From assembly GCA_023415475.1 (NCBI GenBank), contig JAEZKL010000097.1, positions 1 through 60,083 on the forward strand: a stretch of DNA of 60,083 nt, in the 5' to 3' direction. Each line of letters opens with the position of its first letter. The first letter of the stretch is position 1. Position numbers and translations under genes: made by a program. Source of the stretch: Bacillota bacterium. Lineage in GTDB: Bacteria > Bacillota > Clostridia > Lachnospirales > Lachnospiraceae. Shown in pieces: positions 1-8,956 of the stretch. The notes below the pieces were generated by a model that had not been told where the DNA came from, did not search any database, and saw only the letters and a program-made list of their open reading frames with translations.

Positions 1-1230
1 CATAAAGCCAATGCCGGACCACTCTGCCATTCCGGTCTGAACCAGGAAACAATGGTATGGGAAGCCTGTGTTGCTGTTGCTATCGTTGAATAATCGCTAT
101 TTTCTACCCAAGAGATATCAATTTCACCTGCGGTCTGCTTCAACACAATTTGATCCGCATCGTTGATAATAATAAACTTCAAGCTATCAAGGTAAGGTAA
201 TTGACGTCCCTCGCTATCCGTCTTCCAGAAGTAAGGATTACGAACCAGTTCGTAGGTCTCACCAACGGTATTCCAGTTATCCTTTACAGCAATAAAGCTT
301 CTGATCTGGGGTACAATCGCATAATCCCAGTTATAATATCCGATATCCTTACCCATGGTGCCGTAATCTTCCCATGCTCTTCCGAAATCCTTATTTGCAT
401 TGGCAATTGCCTGCTCTTCTGTGATAAGCGGGAAGGTCGCATCATCTGCAACTCCGTCCTTACGTGCAACATAATTAATATAGAAATGCTTCGGTAAGAA
501 CATCCACTTGTTATCTACTGCCACTGCTTCCGGGAAGTTCGGTTTCGGAGCTGCGAAGGTTACCGTAAAGGTATAATCATCAACCTTTGCAAACTCTGCC
601 CAGTAATTCTTACCATCCTTTAATACCTGATAACAATTGTAAGGCTTAGAAGTATAGGCCGGATAATAATTAGCATCCTCAACGCTAACTGCTGTACGGT
701 CTTCGTTCAATGCCGGTGTTGACATATGATCATAATAGAAGATTACATCATCTGCTGTGAAGGGGGCACCATCGGACCACTTCATACCCTCGCGAAGCTC
801 AATAGTCCATACGGTAGAATCTTCATTTGCATAAAAGTCTTTACATACATTTGCTTCAACATCACCAGAGCCATCCTGCTTAAAGCGGAACATACTCTGC
901 TCAGTATAGGGACCCCATGTCCAACGGCCACCATCATTCGTAGTTGCTGTGATGCTACCGCCATACTCTCCCAGTGAAATTATATCCTTTTCCACCATTA
1001 CATCTTCAGCCACAGGAAGACGTTCTTCCAATGCCGGAAGTGTTCCAGCAGCAACCTGCTCAGCGAGCATCGGCGCCTCTTTGGCCGCACTATCCTCACC
1101 GGTAGTTACCTCTGTAGCAGCCGGCGTAGGATTCTGTTTCTCCTCCTCATTGTTTGAAGGTTTACTACATGCTGTCAGTAAACCAGATCCAAGAACTACT
1201 GCCAGCATAAGTGCTAATACTCTTTTCATG
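1..1230 (-). CDS. Family-5 extracellular solute-binding lipoprotein (ABC importer), 3' end cut by window
   Basis: Binds oligopeptides or, in many clostridia, oligosaccharides outside the membrane and delivers them to an ABC importer. The 410 codons present begin with a lipoprotein signal ending in LLTAC (Cys21), followed by an acidic Ser/Thr/Pro linker and then the family-5 fold (motifs GRWTWGPYTEQSMFRF, WSDGAPFTADDVIFYYDHM, and DNWNTVGETYELVRNPYFWK further on). The ATG is set by AGGAGGAGAA four bases upstream. The C-terminal part and any permease genes lie outside the window. Its neighbours are a sugar-type GntR regulator and an alpha-mannosidase, and all three promoters share an element, so I infer uptake of a mannose-containing oligosaccharide rather than a peptide. 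The substrate itself is not visible in the sequence. Confidence 0.9.
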
Positions 1231-1409
1231 TTTCTCCTCCTTTTCAATTCCACATTTTACTTTCTGCTTTTCACTTTCTACTACGAACGCAGATTATTGT
1301 AAAATGCATTGTGTTGTAAATCCCGTTGTGATGTCAATCTTTACATACGATCGAACATCCTCGTATAACTATGTATGGACTAAATACATTTAACAAATAT
1401 TATTAAATT

Positions 1410-1424
1410 TATTAAATATATTTA
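1410..1424. promoter_or_regulatory. Candidate GntR operator, copy 1
   Basis: TATTAAATATATTTA, identical over 15 bases to 6152-6166 in the mannosidase promoter. It lies just downstream of the predicted -10, a position suited to repression. It contains the palindrome TAAATATATTTA. AT-richness weakens the statistical weight. Confidence 0.35.
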
Positions 1425-1436
1425 TCATGTATATTA

Positions 1437-1465
1437 ATCATATCATATATATTGTAATTTGTAAA
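1437..1465 (-). promoter_or_regulatory. Promoter of solute-binding protein gene
   Basis: On the minus strand TTTACA (1460-1465) and TATGAT (1437-1442) are separated by 17 bases, giving a 5' leader of about 200 nt to the ATG at 1230. The rest of the 500-base gap (1231-1730) is extremely AT-rich and holds only the candidate operator at 1410-1424 and the terminator at 1650-1682; I see no gene in it. Confidence 0.5.
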
Positions 1466-1649
1466 TCATATATTTATATATTTTATCCAATATCTTGGTT
1501 TAAATTATGTATAATCTTGTTAATATGTCTATGCGAGTATTCGTCCTTTCCATTTACAGGATGCATTTTGGCCAATTTGTTTATTTTTATTTAAGTTTTA
1601 TATATTTATTATACTTTTCGTAAATAATATATTATTTCGATAAAAAATT

Positions 1650-1682
1650 AGCCCGGATCGAGGCGTACGCTCTATCCGGGCT
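1650..1682 (-). terminator. Rho-independent terminator of the GntR regulator gene
   Basis: A nine-pair stem (AGCCCGGAT/ATCCGGGCT), read on the minus strand, is followed by AATTTTTTAT. It lies about 50 bases after the stop of the 1731-2819 gene. Confidence 0.85.
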
Positions 1683-1730
1683 TTTACATTTCTATATATG
1701 ATTTCTTAAATTATTATTGATGCAATTCTA

Positions 1731-2819
1731 CTAATCACTGACCAATATCGCAGGAACCATAAGATCCGTTTCAGTGCTTGTCTTATTAATCTGGGCAATT
1801 AATAAATCTACTGTTTTGTCAGCCATCTCGATTTCATTCTGTTTCATATGAACCATGGAAAGTCCCTGAGGACCGTCCACACATGAGACCTTGACATCTT
1901 CGTCAAGCTTTAAGTTCACAAGCTTTGACGCCTCAATTACCGCAGACATCAAGCTATATTCCGCACAAATAATCCCATCCAATTCTCCCTGATTACTTCT
2001 AAAGTATTCTACCGCTTTTTCTATATTCTCTTCCTTCGGCGGGTGCTGATATATGTTTTCATCAAATACTAAAGTGCATTCCGGCAGTGTGGCTATGCCG
2101 AACTCAGCCGCTGCTTCGTAAAATCCTAGCTTGCGTTCCTGAAGTGATGAGGTACCAATAATCTCTGACGAAAAAAATGCCAGCTTATGACACCCTCGCT
2201 CATAAAGATTCTTAACCAGTTTCTTGATTGCCTGGATATTGTCAGTCCTTATCGAGGGTACCGAGATTCCTTCCAGTTTCTTATCGATCACTACCACCGG
2301 GAAACCTTCCAGAATGAGTTTTAAGATTTTGGGATTGTAATAAACACCATGACAGGGCATTACAATCAAGCCCTCAATCTGTAAATTTAACAGGAAATCA
2401 ATCTCCTCGGTCTCCTTCTCTCTATTATAATACGAGAATCTTGTAATAACCTTATAGCCGTTCTCCTCAGCCTTCCGATCGATTTTATACAACAAATCCA
2501 GACCAAAAGCACTTGATACATGCTCCATCACAAGACCGATTTTTTTGCTGGAAGAAGTGATATTCGAATTCGATGAATACGTCTCTTCCACTACCGGATT
2601 ACGAGCCTTTACAAAGGTTCCTACTCCCGGTATTCTTTGCAGAACCCCTTCATCCTTCAGCATACTCAGAGCCTTTTTCACTGTAATCATGCTGACGCCG
2701 AATTTATTTTTCAGCTCTTCATCAGAAGGTATCTTCATGCCCTCCGTATAGACATTATCCTCAATCTTCTTCTTTAAATCTTCATACAGCTGCATATACA
2801 AAAAATTGTCCCTATCCAA
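1731..2819 (-). CDS. GntR-family regulator with LacI-type sugar-sensing domain
   Basis: Transcriptional regulator of about 362 residues. Residues 1-75 form a GntR winged helix (FLYMQLYEDLKKKIEDNVYTEG, PSDEELKNKFGVSMITVKKAL, RIPGVGTFV). Residues about 90-360 form a periplasmic-binding-protein-like effector domain (KKIGLVMEHV, GLIVMPCHGV, FPVVVIDKKL, VPSIRTDN). This is the AraR-type architecture, normally released from DNA by a sugar. Translation probably starts at TTG, 8 bases after GAGGTG; no better-placed ATG exists. It has its own promoter (TTGCTT at 2883-2888 and TATAAT at 2861-2866, 16-base spacer) with a candidate operator just after the start point, suggesting autoregulation. It sits between the binding-protein and mannosidase genes and is the obvious candidate regulator of both. 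The effector is unknown; a mannoside is an inference. Confidence 0.9.
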   Translation of the reverse strand: MDRDNFLYMQLYEDLKKKIEDNVYTEGMKIPSDEELKNKFGVSMITVKKALSMLKDEGVLQRIPGVGTFVKARNPVVEETYSSNSNITSSSKKIGLVMEHVSSAFGLDLLYKIDRKAEENGYKVITRFSYYNREKETEEIDFLLNLQIEGLIVMPCHGVYYNPKILKLILEGFPVVVIDKKLEGISVPSIRTDNIQAIKKLVKNLYERGCHKLAFFSSEIIGTSSLQERKLGFYEAAAEFGIATLPECTLVFDENIYQHPPKEENIEKAVEYFRSNQGELDGIICAEYSLMSAVIEASKLVNLKLDEDVKVSCVDGPQGLSMVHMKQNEIEMADKTVDLLIAQINKTSTETDLMVPAILVSD

Positions 2820-2839
2820 CTTACATACACCTCTTCTAT

Positions 2840-2888
2840 ATATTTAATATACTTAACAGTATTATACCTCAGCAAATTATAAAAGCAA
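2840..2888 (-). promoter_or_regulatory. Promoter and candidate operator of the GntR regulator gene
   Basis: Minus-strand TTGCTT (2883-2888), 16-base spacer, TATAAT (2861-2866). The palindrome ATATTTAATAT (2840-2850) lies at about +5 to +15 and matches the core of the elements at 1410 and 6152. Confidence 0.45.
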
Positions 2889-2966
2889 GGAATATTTTTC
2901 TAATTCATCGGATGCCCCAGGTACCTGTTTCGTCGATACTTTCTGCACTTTAAACCCTTTTCCGGT

Positions 2967-5900
2967 CTAGTAATTTATCTTTATCGTTTTTATCTCGAAG
3001 GCGCTAAAACTCAGCTCAGCTTCTTGTGATAACGGTAGAGCCTCCTCCGGTTCCTCCAGCATATTGGTTATTGTAATGCCCTTAACCCAATCCGGTAAAA
3101 TCAAGGTTGCATTGGTATAAGTACCCTCCGCTTCATACATTCTGAGTATAAAAGCTTTTTCTTTCTCTTCAAGAGGCTTAACCGTCTCTATAATGATATT
3201 GGAAGCGCTTACCTTTACAAGGCTCTGCTCCTTATATTCACCCGATACAATAATCGGTTTATAATTTAGCAGATAAGCCGGCCTGATTACACTTTCAGTC
3301 TGAAATCCCGTATTATGCGGATAAAAGCTATAACAACAGCTATGCACGCCTTGGTCTCCGCGATTATCCGGTCGACAACCTCCTTTATGCAACGAAAGTC
3401 GTAGCCTTGAATCCTGTGCCGAGATTCCATATTTGCAGTCATTGAAGATTGCTACTCCAAATCGATTCTCCGAAAGATCCGTATATTTGTGGTTCGATAC
3501 CTCAAATTTTGCCTTTTCAACCGGAGTATTACGGTTTGTAGGACGACAAAGATATCCAAATTGAATTTCATGCCTTGCAAATTCTGCATGAATGGAGGTA
3601 TCAAAGGCTGTTTTTAAGAAGCGGTGATTATCTCTCCAATCCATTACCGTATCAAAGCGAACCTCAGCACTATCAGCATAAAAGATAATATCCTGCTTCA
3701 GGCGAGATTTTGTACTTAATTGATATTCGCTACGTATCCTGCATTCGACTTCACCGACCGATATTACCTTTCTTGACAGAAGCACCGCATCATCCCTGAA
3801 CTTACCGGCGATATCCGCATCCAGATCCCAATTATCCCAATCACTGGGCACATCCTCAGCAATAAGGAAGGTATTCAGAGGATATCCTTCTCCTCTCAGT
3901 TCTCTAGGTACTCTTTTATCAATAAAGGAATGAATATAACCCTTCTCATCGAATACCACCTTTGCAAAGGGTGTCTCAAGTACATTTTCATCAAGGCAGA
4001 ATGCCATCCCGCCTTCCGGCTTGCCAGGCACCAGCTCCAGAACCACACTGGCAAATGCCGGTATTGTTATACCGTAAATCGCCAGCTTTGGTTTCCCGTT
4101 GATATCTGTTATAATCTGTTGCTTATAATCGCCCTTCACAACAAAACCCCAGGTATAATCCAGATATATTACATCCCGTCTCTCGAAGGATAGGGTATTG
4201 ATTACTGATACCGCCTCATTTTCCGTTGCAGGCTGCAGTATTGATTTAGTCATACTATTGGCAGCTTTAATAATGTAGCCCGTCTCAGCTATTGACTGAT
4301 CATGTGCAGACGGAACGCAGGTTCCCGGTAAAATATCATGGAATTGGTTCACCAGCAGATCTCTCATTAGCGGATTGATGTTTTCTCCGGAGGCAGCAAC
4401 CTTCCTTCGAACCGCATCCCGGACCGTGATGTATTCCAGATCCCTTAAGGCAATTTCGGCCAGTCGATTATTCCGCTTTATCGTATGTTGATTCGTTAAT
4501 GTTCCCCTGTGCAGCTCCAGATACAGCTCACCTGTATAGGTTGAAGCCTTAACAGAAGTCTGTTCTAATCGGTTCATAAACTCACTTACTGTAATATGGC
4601 TCGACTTAGGAAGTCCTTCAACATCTGCTAAACGGTTAGCCAACTCAATCATCTCAAAGGTGGGGCCGCCTCCTCCGTCACCCTCTCCATAGGAGAGTAG
4701 TCGCATATTATTAACTCTCTTCTCCTTAATCGAATCCTTACCTTCTCCGAGGACATGCTTTAGCATATTCCTTGGTTCCGGTCCTGTATGGGTTTTATTA
4801 AAATGCACAAAAACCTCAGATCCGTCAATTCCCTTCCAGAAAAATGTATCATAGGGAAACTCAGTAGTGTCTCCCCAATTCAGCTTCGTTGTGAGAAAGT
4901 ATTTTACTTTGCAGCCCCTCATAATCTGTGGCAGCGATGCACTATATCCGAAGGTATCCGGAAGCCAGAAGGTATCCGAGGTGTAGTCAAAATACTCTCG
5001 GGTGAAGCGCTGGCCCCATAAGAATTGTCGGATCATCGCTTCTCCGGAAGGAATATTGCAGTCGCACTCTATATATACCGCTCCGTTAGGCTCGTATCTT
5101 CCAGCAGCAACCTGTTTCTTCATAGCTTCGAATAAATCGGGATAGTTCTCCTTCATTATAACAGCATGATAGGCAGAGCTCTGAATAAACTTATAATCCG
5201 GATATTGATCCATTAGATTAATCTGATTTGAATACGTTCTTGCACACTTTTTTATCGTCTCTTTGATATCCCAAAGCCAGGCCGTGTCCATGTGAGAATG
5301 ACCAATCAGACCTGCATAGGGAGCAGAATCAGAATTCTTAGCTGCCAGGACCTTTTTCAGCAGCCGGTTAGAAGCTTGTAGGGCTGTGATAAAAGTATCC
5401 CGGTCAACATTATCGTAATCATAATATATGATATCGTGAATCTGCTCGAGAGTATTAATCAGCTCCGCGCGGCGAAAGCTGTCCGTCTTCATATTCTCTA
5501 CCATCTGGTTAACAATCAGCAGATTAAAATATACATCCCAGACAGCTTCATTCTTAATACAGATATCCACGCCGTGATAGGTTATTCTATACTCCTCATT
5601 TTGATTGGTTTCGAATGGCTGCGTACCGATCACATAATGATGAGCATAGTATTCCATTGCAATCTCGATGCATTCATTTTTGTCTGCATTCTTTTTAAGC
5701 ATGTCACAATAGTGATTTCCATGACCATATGCCTTGATTTTTGTACCGAAGTTACCGTAAGGCTGCCGATCCACCCACAACAGTCCTTCATATCCTTCAA
5801 TCTTTGGAGATATATAAAGCGTTTGCTTATCTAATGCGTCAGGTACGATATACTCGCCAAGAAACCAACAATAGCTTCCTTCACCCTCCCAGAAGTCACC

Positions 5901-6071
5901 CGATTTGCACGGTTTAAAGTTCATCGATTCCGGAACCTTATAATAACGCCCATCCGTCGGGTATGCCTGCATTGAAACCTCATCCACCTTATCGAATAGC
6001 AGACTCTCAAGGGTTGTTTCAAACCTTCTCAGCTTTGTTAACATAATTTCAGTTTGTCTGTCAGTGAGCAT
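2967..6071 (-). CDS. GH38 alpha-mannosidase
   Basis: Cytoplasmic retaining alpha-mannosidase of 1034 residues, the usual length for bacterial GH38 enzymes, which trim mannosyl groups from imported oligosaccharides such as N-glycan fragments. Visible hallmarks are the zinc-site motif GHSHMDTAWLWD (about 257-268), the nucleophile region FWLPDTFGYSASLPQ with Asp about 372, VHFNKTHTGP near 423 and the glycine-rich YGEGDGGGGP. The C-terminal half is the GH38 beta-sandwich region. There is no signal peptide. AAGGAGA lies 7 bases before the ATG. The promoter carries the element shared with the solute-binding protein and regulator genes. Linkage preference (alpha-1,2, -1,3 or -1,6) cannot be read from sequence. 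Confidence 0.95.
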   Translation of the reverse strand: MLTDRQTEIMLTKLRRFETTLESLLFDKVDEVSMQAYPTDGRYYKVPESMNFKPCKSGDFWEGEGSYCWFLGEYIVPDALDKQTLYISPKIEGYEGLLWVDRQPYGNFGTKIKAYGHGNHYCDMLKKNADKNECIEIAMEYYAHHYVIGTQPFETNQNEEYRITYHGVDICIKNEAVWDVYFNLLIVNQMVENMKTDSFRRAELINTLEQIHDIIYYDYDNVDRDTFITALQASNRLLKKVLAAKNSDSAPYAGLIGHSHMDTAWLWDIKETIKKCARTYSNQINLMDQYPDYKFIQSSAYHAVIMKENYPDLFEAMKKQVAAGRYEPNGAVYIECDCNIPSGEAMIRQFLWGQRFTREYFDYTSDTFWLPDTFGYSASLPQIMRGCKVKYFLTTKLNWGDTTEFPYDTFFWKGIDGSEVFVHFNKTHTGPEPRNMLKHVLGEGKDSIKEKRVNNMRLLSYGEGDGGGGPTFEMIELANRLADVEGLPKSSHITVSEFMNRLEQTSVKASTYTGELYLELHRGTLTNQHTIKRNNRLAEIALRDLEYITVRDAVRRKVAASGENINPLMRDLLVNQFHDILPGTCVPSAHDQSIAETGYIIKAANSMTKSILQPATENEAVSVINTLSFERRDVIYLDYTWGFVVKGDYKQQIITDINGKPKLAIYGITIPAFASVVLELVPGKPEGGMAFCLDENVLETPFAKVVFDEKGYIHSFIDKRVPRELRGEGYPLNTFLIAEDVPSDWDNWDLDADIAGKFRDDAVLLSRKVISVGEVECRIRSEYQLSTKSRLKQDIIFYADSAEVRFDTVMDWRDNHRFLKTAFDTSIHAEFARHEIQFGYLCRPTNRNTPVEKAKFEVSNHKYTDLSENRFGVAIFNDCKYGISAQDSRLRLSLHKGGCRPDNRGDQGVHSCCYSFYPHNTGFQTESVIRPAYLLNYKPIIVSGEYKEQSLVKVSASNIIIETVKPLEEKEKAFILRMYEAEGTYTNATLILPDWVKGITITNMLEEPEEALPLSQEAELSFSAFEIKTIKINY

Positions 6072-6145
6072 AGAATATCTCCTTATTTAAAATGTTGTTC
6101 TGCTGCGGCCGGAGCCGGCCGAAAATGCTTTATATAATATATGTG

Positions 6146-6175
6146 ATTATATATTAAATATATTTAGTATGTCAA
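6146..6175 (-). promoter_or_regulatory. Mannosidase promoter with embedded candidate operator
   Basis: TTGACA (6170-6175), 18-base spacer, TATAAT (6146-6151) on the minus strand. The shared 15-base element TATTAAATATATTTA (6152-6166) lies entirely within the spacer, so a bound repressor would block RNA polymerase. Confidence 0.6.
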
Positions 6176-6242
6176 CTTAATTATCTAGCACTTTTGAAAG
6201 CTCCTGATCCATCCGATCCTAAGGATAATATAACGTCAAAAA

Positions 6243-6277
6243 AAGACAAGCGAATTGGTAACCAATTCACTTGTCTT
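6243..6277 (-). terminator. Terminator downstream of the small Arg-rich protein gene
   Basis: Stem AAGACAAG/CTTGTCTT extended by GAATTGG/CCAATTC. On the minus strand it is followed by TTTTTTGACG. Confidence 0.85.
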
Positions 6278-6339
6278 AACAATAAATTGCAATCATAATA
6301 TATCATTTGAAGTCATCAAGAAGCCACACATTAATCGCT

Positions 6340-6783
6340 CTAAAAGCAGCGGAAGAACATTACTCTCCTCAGATTAATACGATCGAATACCCAACGGTTT
6401 CTTCTCCAACGGAAGCCCAGTACAAACTGTCCATCAATAAAGGTAGGGAAGAACCAGAATTCATTTCCGTTAAACAACCAGATATAAGTGAAACGGAATA
6501 AACAGCGTCTCATCTCCCTACGTATAGACCGTTCATCTCTTCCGCCCCCGGGAAAGCCTCCGAAACCGGCACGGCCTTCCGCCTCCTCCATCTGTCTACG
6601 ATCCATTCTGGGTGCCTCGGGGATAAAATTCGGTGGTGCGGATCTCGGCATATCCTCCATCCTAAATTGAGACGGCATACCCGATGGCATTGGAGGAGGT
6701 CCTCCCGGACCCATCTGTTGCTTTTGTATATTATCATTATTTCTGGTATTTTCATTATCTCTATTACAATTATTTCTATACAA
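6340..6783 (-). CDS. Small Pro/Gly-rich, Arg-rich protein of unknown function
   Basis: 147 residues. The N-terminal half (about 1-90) is low complexity: Asn-rich, then Met/Pro/Gly-rich (QQMGPGGPPPMPSGMPSQFR) and acidic-basic. The C-terminal 55 residues are strongly aromatic and basic (CLFRFTYIWLFNGNEFWFFP, FRWRRNRWVFDRINL, VMFFRCF) and look like a defined folded domain. I recall similar unannotated proteins in clostridia but cannot name a family. Initiation appears to be TTG at 6783, about ten bases after AAAGGGGT; no ATG is suitably placed. A clear terminator follows at 6243. No membrane segment is certain; the aromatic C-terminus could bind a surface or a nucleic acid, which is speculation. 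Confidence 0.75.
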   Translation of the reverse strand: MYRNNCNRDNENTRNNDNIQKQQMGPGGPPPMPSGMPSQFRMEDMPRSAPPNFIPEAPRMDRRQMEEAEGRAGFGGFPGGGRDERSIRREMRRCLFRFTYIWLFNGNEFWFFPTFIDGQFVLGFRWRRNRWVFDRINLRRVMFFRCF

Positions 6784-6861
6784 GCTGTCTACCCCTTTCT
6801 GAGCAATAATTCATACATTATACTATGATTATCGCTCCAAAAAGGTTATAGAATGTTATTA

Positions 6862-6963
6862 TTATTCTACTTTCTTCTTCACAGGAATCCATATCTCACT
6901 GACATAATTCTTATCACAGCGGACCGAACTGATCCGCTGTATCGCTAAATTAAGAATAACATT
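6862..6963 (-). pseudogene. Possible 3' remnant of a GyrI-like effector-domain gene
   Basis: An open minus-strand stretch of 33 codons ends in YVSEIWIPVKKKVE and a stop. This resembles the terminal strand of GyrI/AraC-type effector-binding domains, which commonly end in EIWIPVKK. There is no start codon and the frame is closed upstream by TAG. If real, it is the last piece of a deleted regulator next to the ABC operon. It is short, so chance resemblance is possible. Confidence 0.3.
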
Positions 6964-7022
6964 CTAGGGTAGAAACATCCTGTCATTATGTGTTTGTACT
7001 GTCCGGTTATGGTGGTGATGAT

Positions 7023-7676
7023 TTAAAATTCCTTTTTTCGATATACACTGACAGAAATCGTATATGATACTACTAATGCAAAAAGCAATACTAAGAGAGC
7101 AAGAATAGCTCCATTCTGCACCAGCTTCTCTGCTAATCGAATGAGCTGTTCAGGAATGACAAAATCTCCCGTCTCAACCGCATTGCCAATAAAATATATA
7201 ATAGCAAAAGGTATTAAATAAATGGCAAAGAATATAAATCTTGCTTTCTCTACTCCGAGCTTCGTAATAAAAGGCAATGCAATACTATAGAACAGAATAA
7301 CAACAGCGCCACCAAGCCATGAGCTTTGTACTCCCGACATCAAGTGATTATCCTGTTGTATTATTTTTATTACAATTGTAGATACAGTACCTATCATCCC
7401 ACCCAGAAGAGTAAGAAGCAGCATGATAATGTACTTTCCACGAACGATATCCTCTCTTGACACCGGCATGGTTAGTGCATAGACATCCCATTTTGCTAAT
7501 TCATCATAGGAATATACGCTTAACGTAAGAATAGCAATCAGCATCGTAAACATACTGCTGAAAAAGCTAGCATCTGATGTGGTAAACGCCATGAAGCCGT
7601 ATAGAACCGCTAATATGGCAAATACTTTAGCATTCTTCTTTAGATTTATAAAGTCTTTCAGTATCAGTCCGATCAT
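7023..7676 (-). CDS. ABC-2 type permease subunit
   Basis: Integral membrane partner of the ATPase encoded immediately upstream. The 217 residues hold about six hydrophobic segments (FAILAVLYGFMAFTTSD, SMFTMLIAILTLSVYSYDEL, IIMLLLTLLGGMIGTVSTIV, VVILFYSIALPFI, FIFFAIYLIPFAIIYFIG, ILALLVLLFALVVSYTISV). The cytoplasmic WDVYALTMPVSREDIVRGKY loop is typical of small two-component ABC-2 exporters found with YtrA regulators. Its start codon directly follows the ATPase stop with no gap, indicating translational coupling. Such systems usually export or resist cell-wall-active compounds; the substrate here is unknown. Confidence 0.9.
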   Translation of the reverse strand: MIGLILKDFINLKKNAKVFAILAVLYGFMAFTTSDASFFSSMFTMLIAILTLSVYSYDELAKWDVYALTMPVSREDIVRGKYIIMLLLTLLGGMIGTVSTIVIKIIQQDNHLMSGVQSSWLGGAVVILFYSIALPFITKLGVEKARFIFFAIYLIPFAIIYFIGNAVETGDFVIPEQLIRLAEKLVQNGAILALLVLLFALVVSYTISVSVYRKKEF

Positions 7677-8552
7677 TTAATACAGCTCCCTTCCTTTGCT
7701 GATGAACAGCATAATTTCTTCGATAGAGGTCCTCTCTACCGTGTATTGATGATTATGTCTTAAGAAGTCATCCTTCCCCTTAATCATCACCTCGGCACCA
7801 AAGCTGTTCTCACGTATGCCTACAATATAACTGCGATCGATAGCAAAGACATCTTCTTTACGACAACGGATAATACCAAATTGATAAATCAGCTCATCCT
7901 TACTCTCACTGAAGACAATCCGTCCTTTATGGATGAAAGTGACGTAATCCGCAATCTTCTCGATATCGCTAATAATATGCGAGGATAAGAGGATGGTATG
8001 ATCCTCCTCCTGAATAAATTCCAGAAAAATGTCCAGAATCTCGTCCCGCACCATGGGATCAAGTCCACTGGTCGCTTCATCTAGTATTAACAGCTTGGAA
8101 TGATGGGATAAAGCAATTGCTATCGAGAGTTTCATCTTCATACCTCTGGAGAACTCTTTCATGTTTTTTCTCTCCGGTAGATCAAACCGCTTCCTATATC
8201 GTTCAAACGCTTCACTATCCCAGTTCTTATAGATGTTCTTCATAACAAAATTCACATTCCTTAAATTGAGGTTATCATGAAGATTGCTGCCATCTAATAC
8301 CACTCCGAGGAAAGCCTTCTCCTCCATTGGAAGCTGTTTGGCAGGATGCCCCAGAATACTTACTTCTCCTCCATCCGTATTAATCAGGTTCAGAATTGCC
8401 TTGATCGTCGTGGTCTTACCTGCCCCATTCTCTCCGACAAAGCCCATGATGGTTCCCTTCGGAATCGCGAAGCTGACATTATCCAAGGTAAAATCCTTGT
8501 ATCGTTTGGTCAGACCCTTTACTTCTAAAGCATTGATCACATTGTTAGGCAT
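7677..8552 (-). CDS. ABC transporter ATP-binding protein (YtrB-like)
   Basis: 291-residue nucleotide-binding subunit. Walker A GENGAGKTT (about 40-48), signature region EFSRGMKMKLSIAIAL, Walker B LLILDEATSGLDP and the switch histidine LLSSHIISD are all present. The signature has SRGM rather than SGGQ, common in this ABC-2 subgroup. The C-terminal 80 residues form the usual small regulatory extension. AGGAGG lies upstream of the ATG, and the gene starts 2 bases after the GntR regulator stop. It energises the 217-residue permease. Confidence 0.93.
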   Translation of the reverse strand: MPNNVINALEVKGLTKRYKDFTLDNVSFAIPKGTIMGFVGENGAGKTTTIKAILNLINTDGGEVSILGHPAKQLPMEEKAFLGVVLDGSNLHDNLNLRNVNFVMKNIYKNWDSEAFERYRKRFDLPERKNMKEFSRGMKMKLSIAIALSHHSKLLILDEATSGLDPMVRDEILDIFLEFIQEEDHTILLSSHIISDIEKIADYVTFIHKGRIVFSESKDELIYQFGIIRCRKEDVFAIDRSYIVGIRENSFGAEVMIKGKDDFLRHNHQYTVERTSIEEIMLFISKGRELY

Positions 8553-8554
8553 AT

Positions 8555-8929
8555 TTACTCCTCCTCATAAATCATTTTTACAATTTCCCGAATCTCCTCC
8601 AAGCCGATCCCACCTGCTTTAGCTCCGGCGACCGCCTTACTCAGGTGTTCCTCAACAATACGAAGCTGCTCTTCTTTGACAAACTCCATATTCTTATCGG
8701 CTACATAACTGCCTTTCCCTATTACTGTATAGATGAAGCCGTCGCGCTCCAGATCCTCATAAGCTCTCTTGGTAGTGATTACACTTATTCTTAATTCCTT
8801 CGCCAACATTCGCATCGAAGGCAGTAAACTTCCTGCCTCAAGCTCGCCGGTAATAATAGCTTGCTTCATCTGGGATGTAATTTGTTCATAAATCGGTTTC
8901 TCACTGGAATTACTGATCAGAATATTCAT
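8555..8929 (-). CDS. YtrA-type GntR transcriptional regulator
   Basis: A 124-residue regulator with a winged helix (KPIYEQITSQMKQAIITGEL, LLPSMRMLAKELRISVITTK, YEDLERDGFIYTVIGKGSYV) and only a short helical C-terminal dimerisation tail, which defines the YtrA subfamily. It is the first gene of a regulator-ATPase-permease operon, the canonical YtrA arrangement, and should repress its own operon until a wall-active compound is sensed. I chose ATG 8929 because GGAGG lies 5 bases upstream; the longer frame from 8944 places that SD inside the coding region. A palindrome matching the YtrA operator lies in the promoter region (8957-8995). Confidence 0.92.
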   Translation of the reverse strand: MNILISNSSEKPIYEQITSQMKQAIITGELEAGSLLPSMRMLAKELRISVITTKRAYEDLERDGFIYTVIGKGSYVADKNMEFVKEEQLRIVEEHLSKAVAGAKAGGIGLEEIREIVKMIYEEE

Positions 8930-8956
8930 TCCTACCTCCAACATGGTACAAATATA

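Noticed and set aside
201..497. Plus-strand frames inside the solute-binding protein gene.
   Set aside because: Shadow frames of the minus-strand gene; no ribosome sites or domain content. The same applies to the other frames antisense to purL, valS, mannosidase and the DUF5717-like gene.
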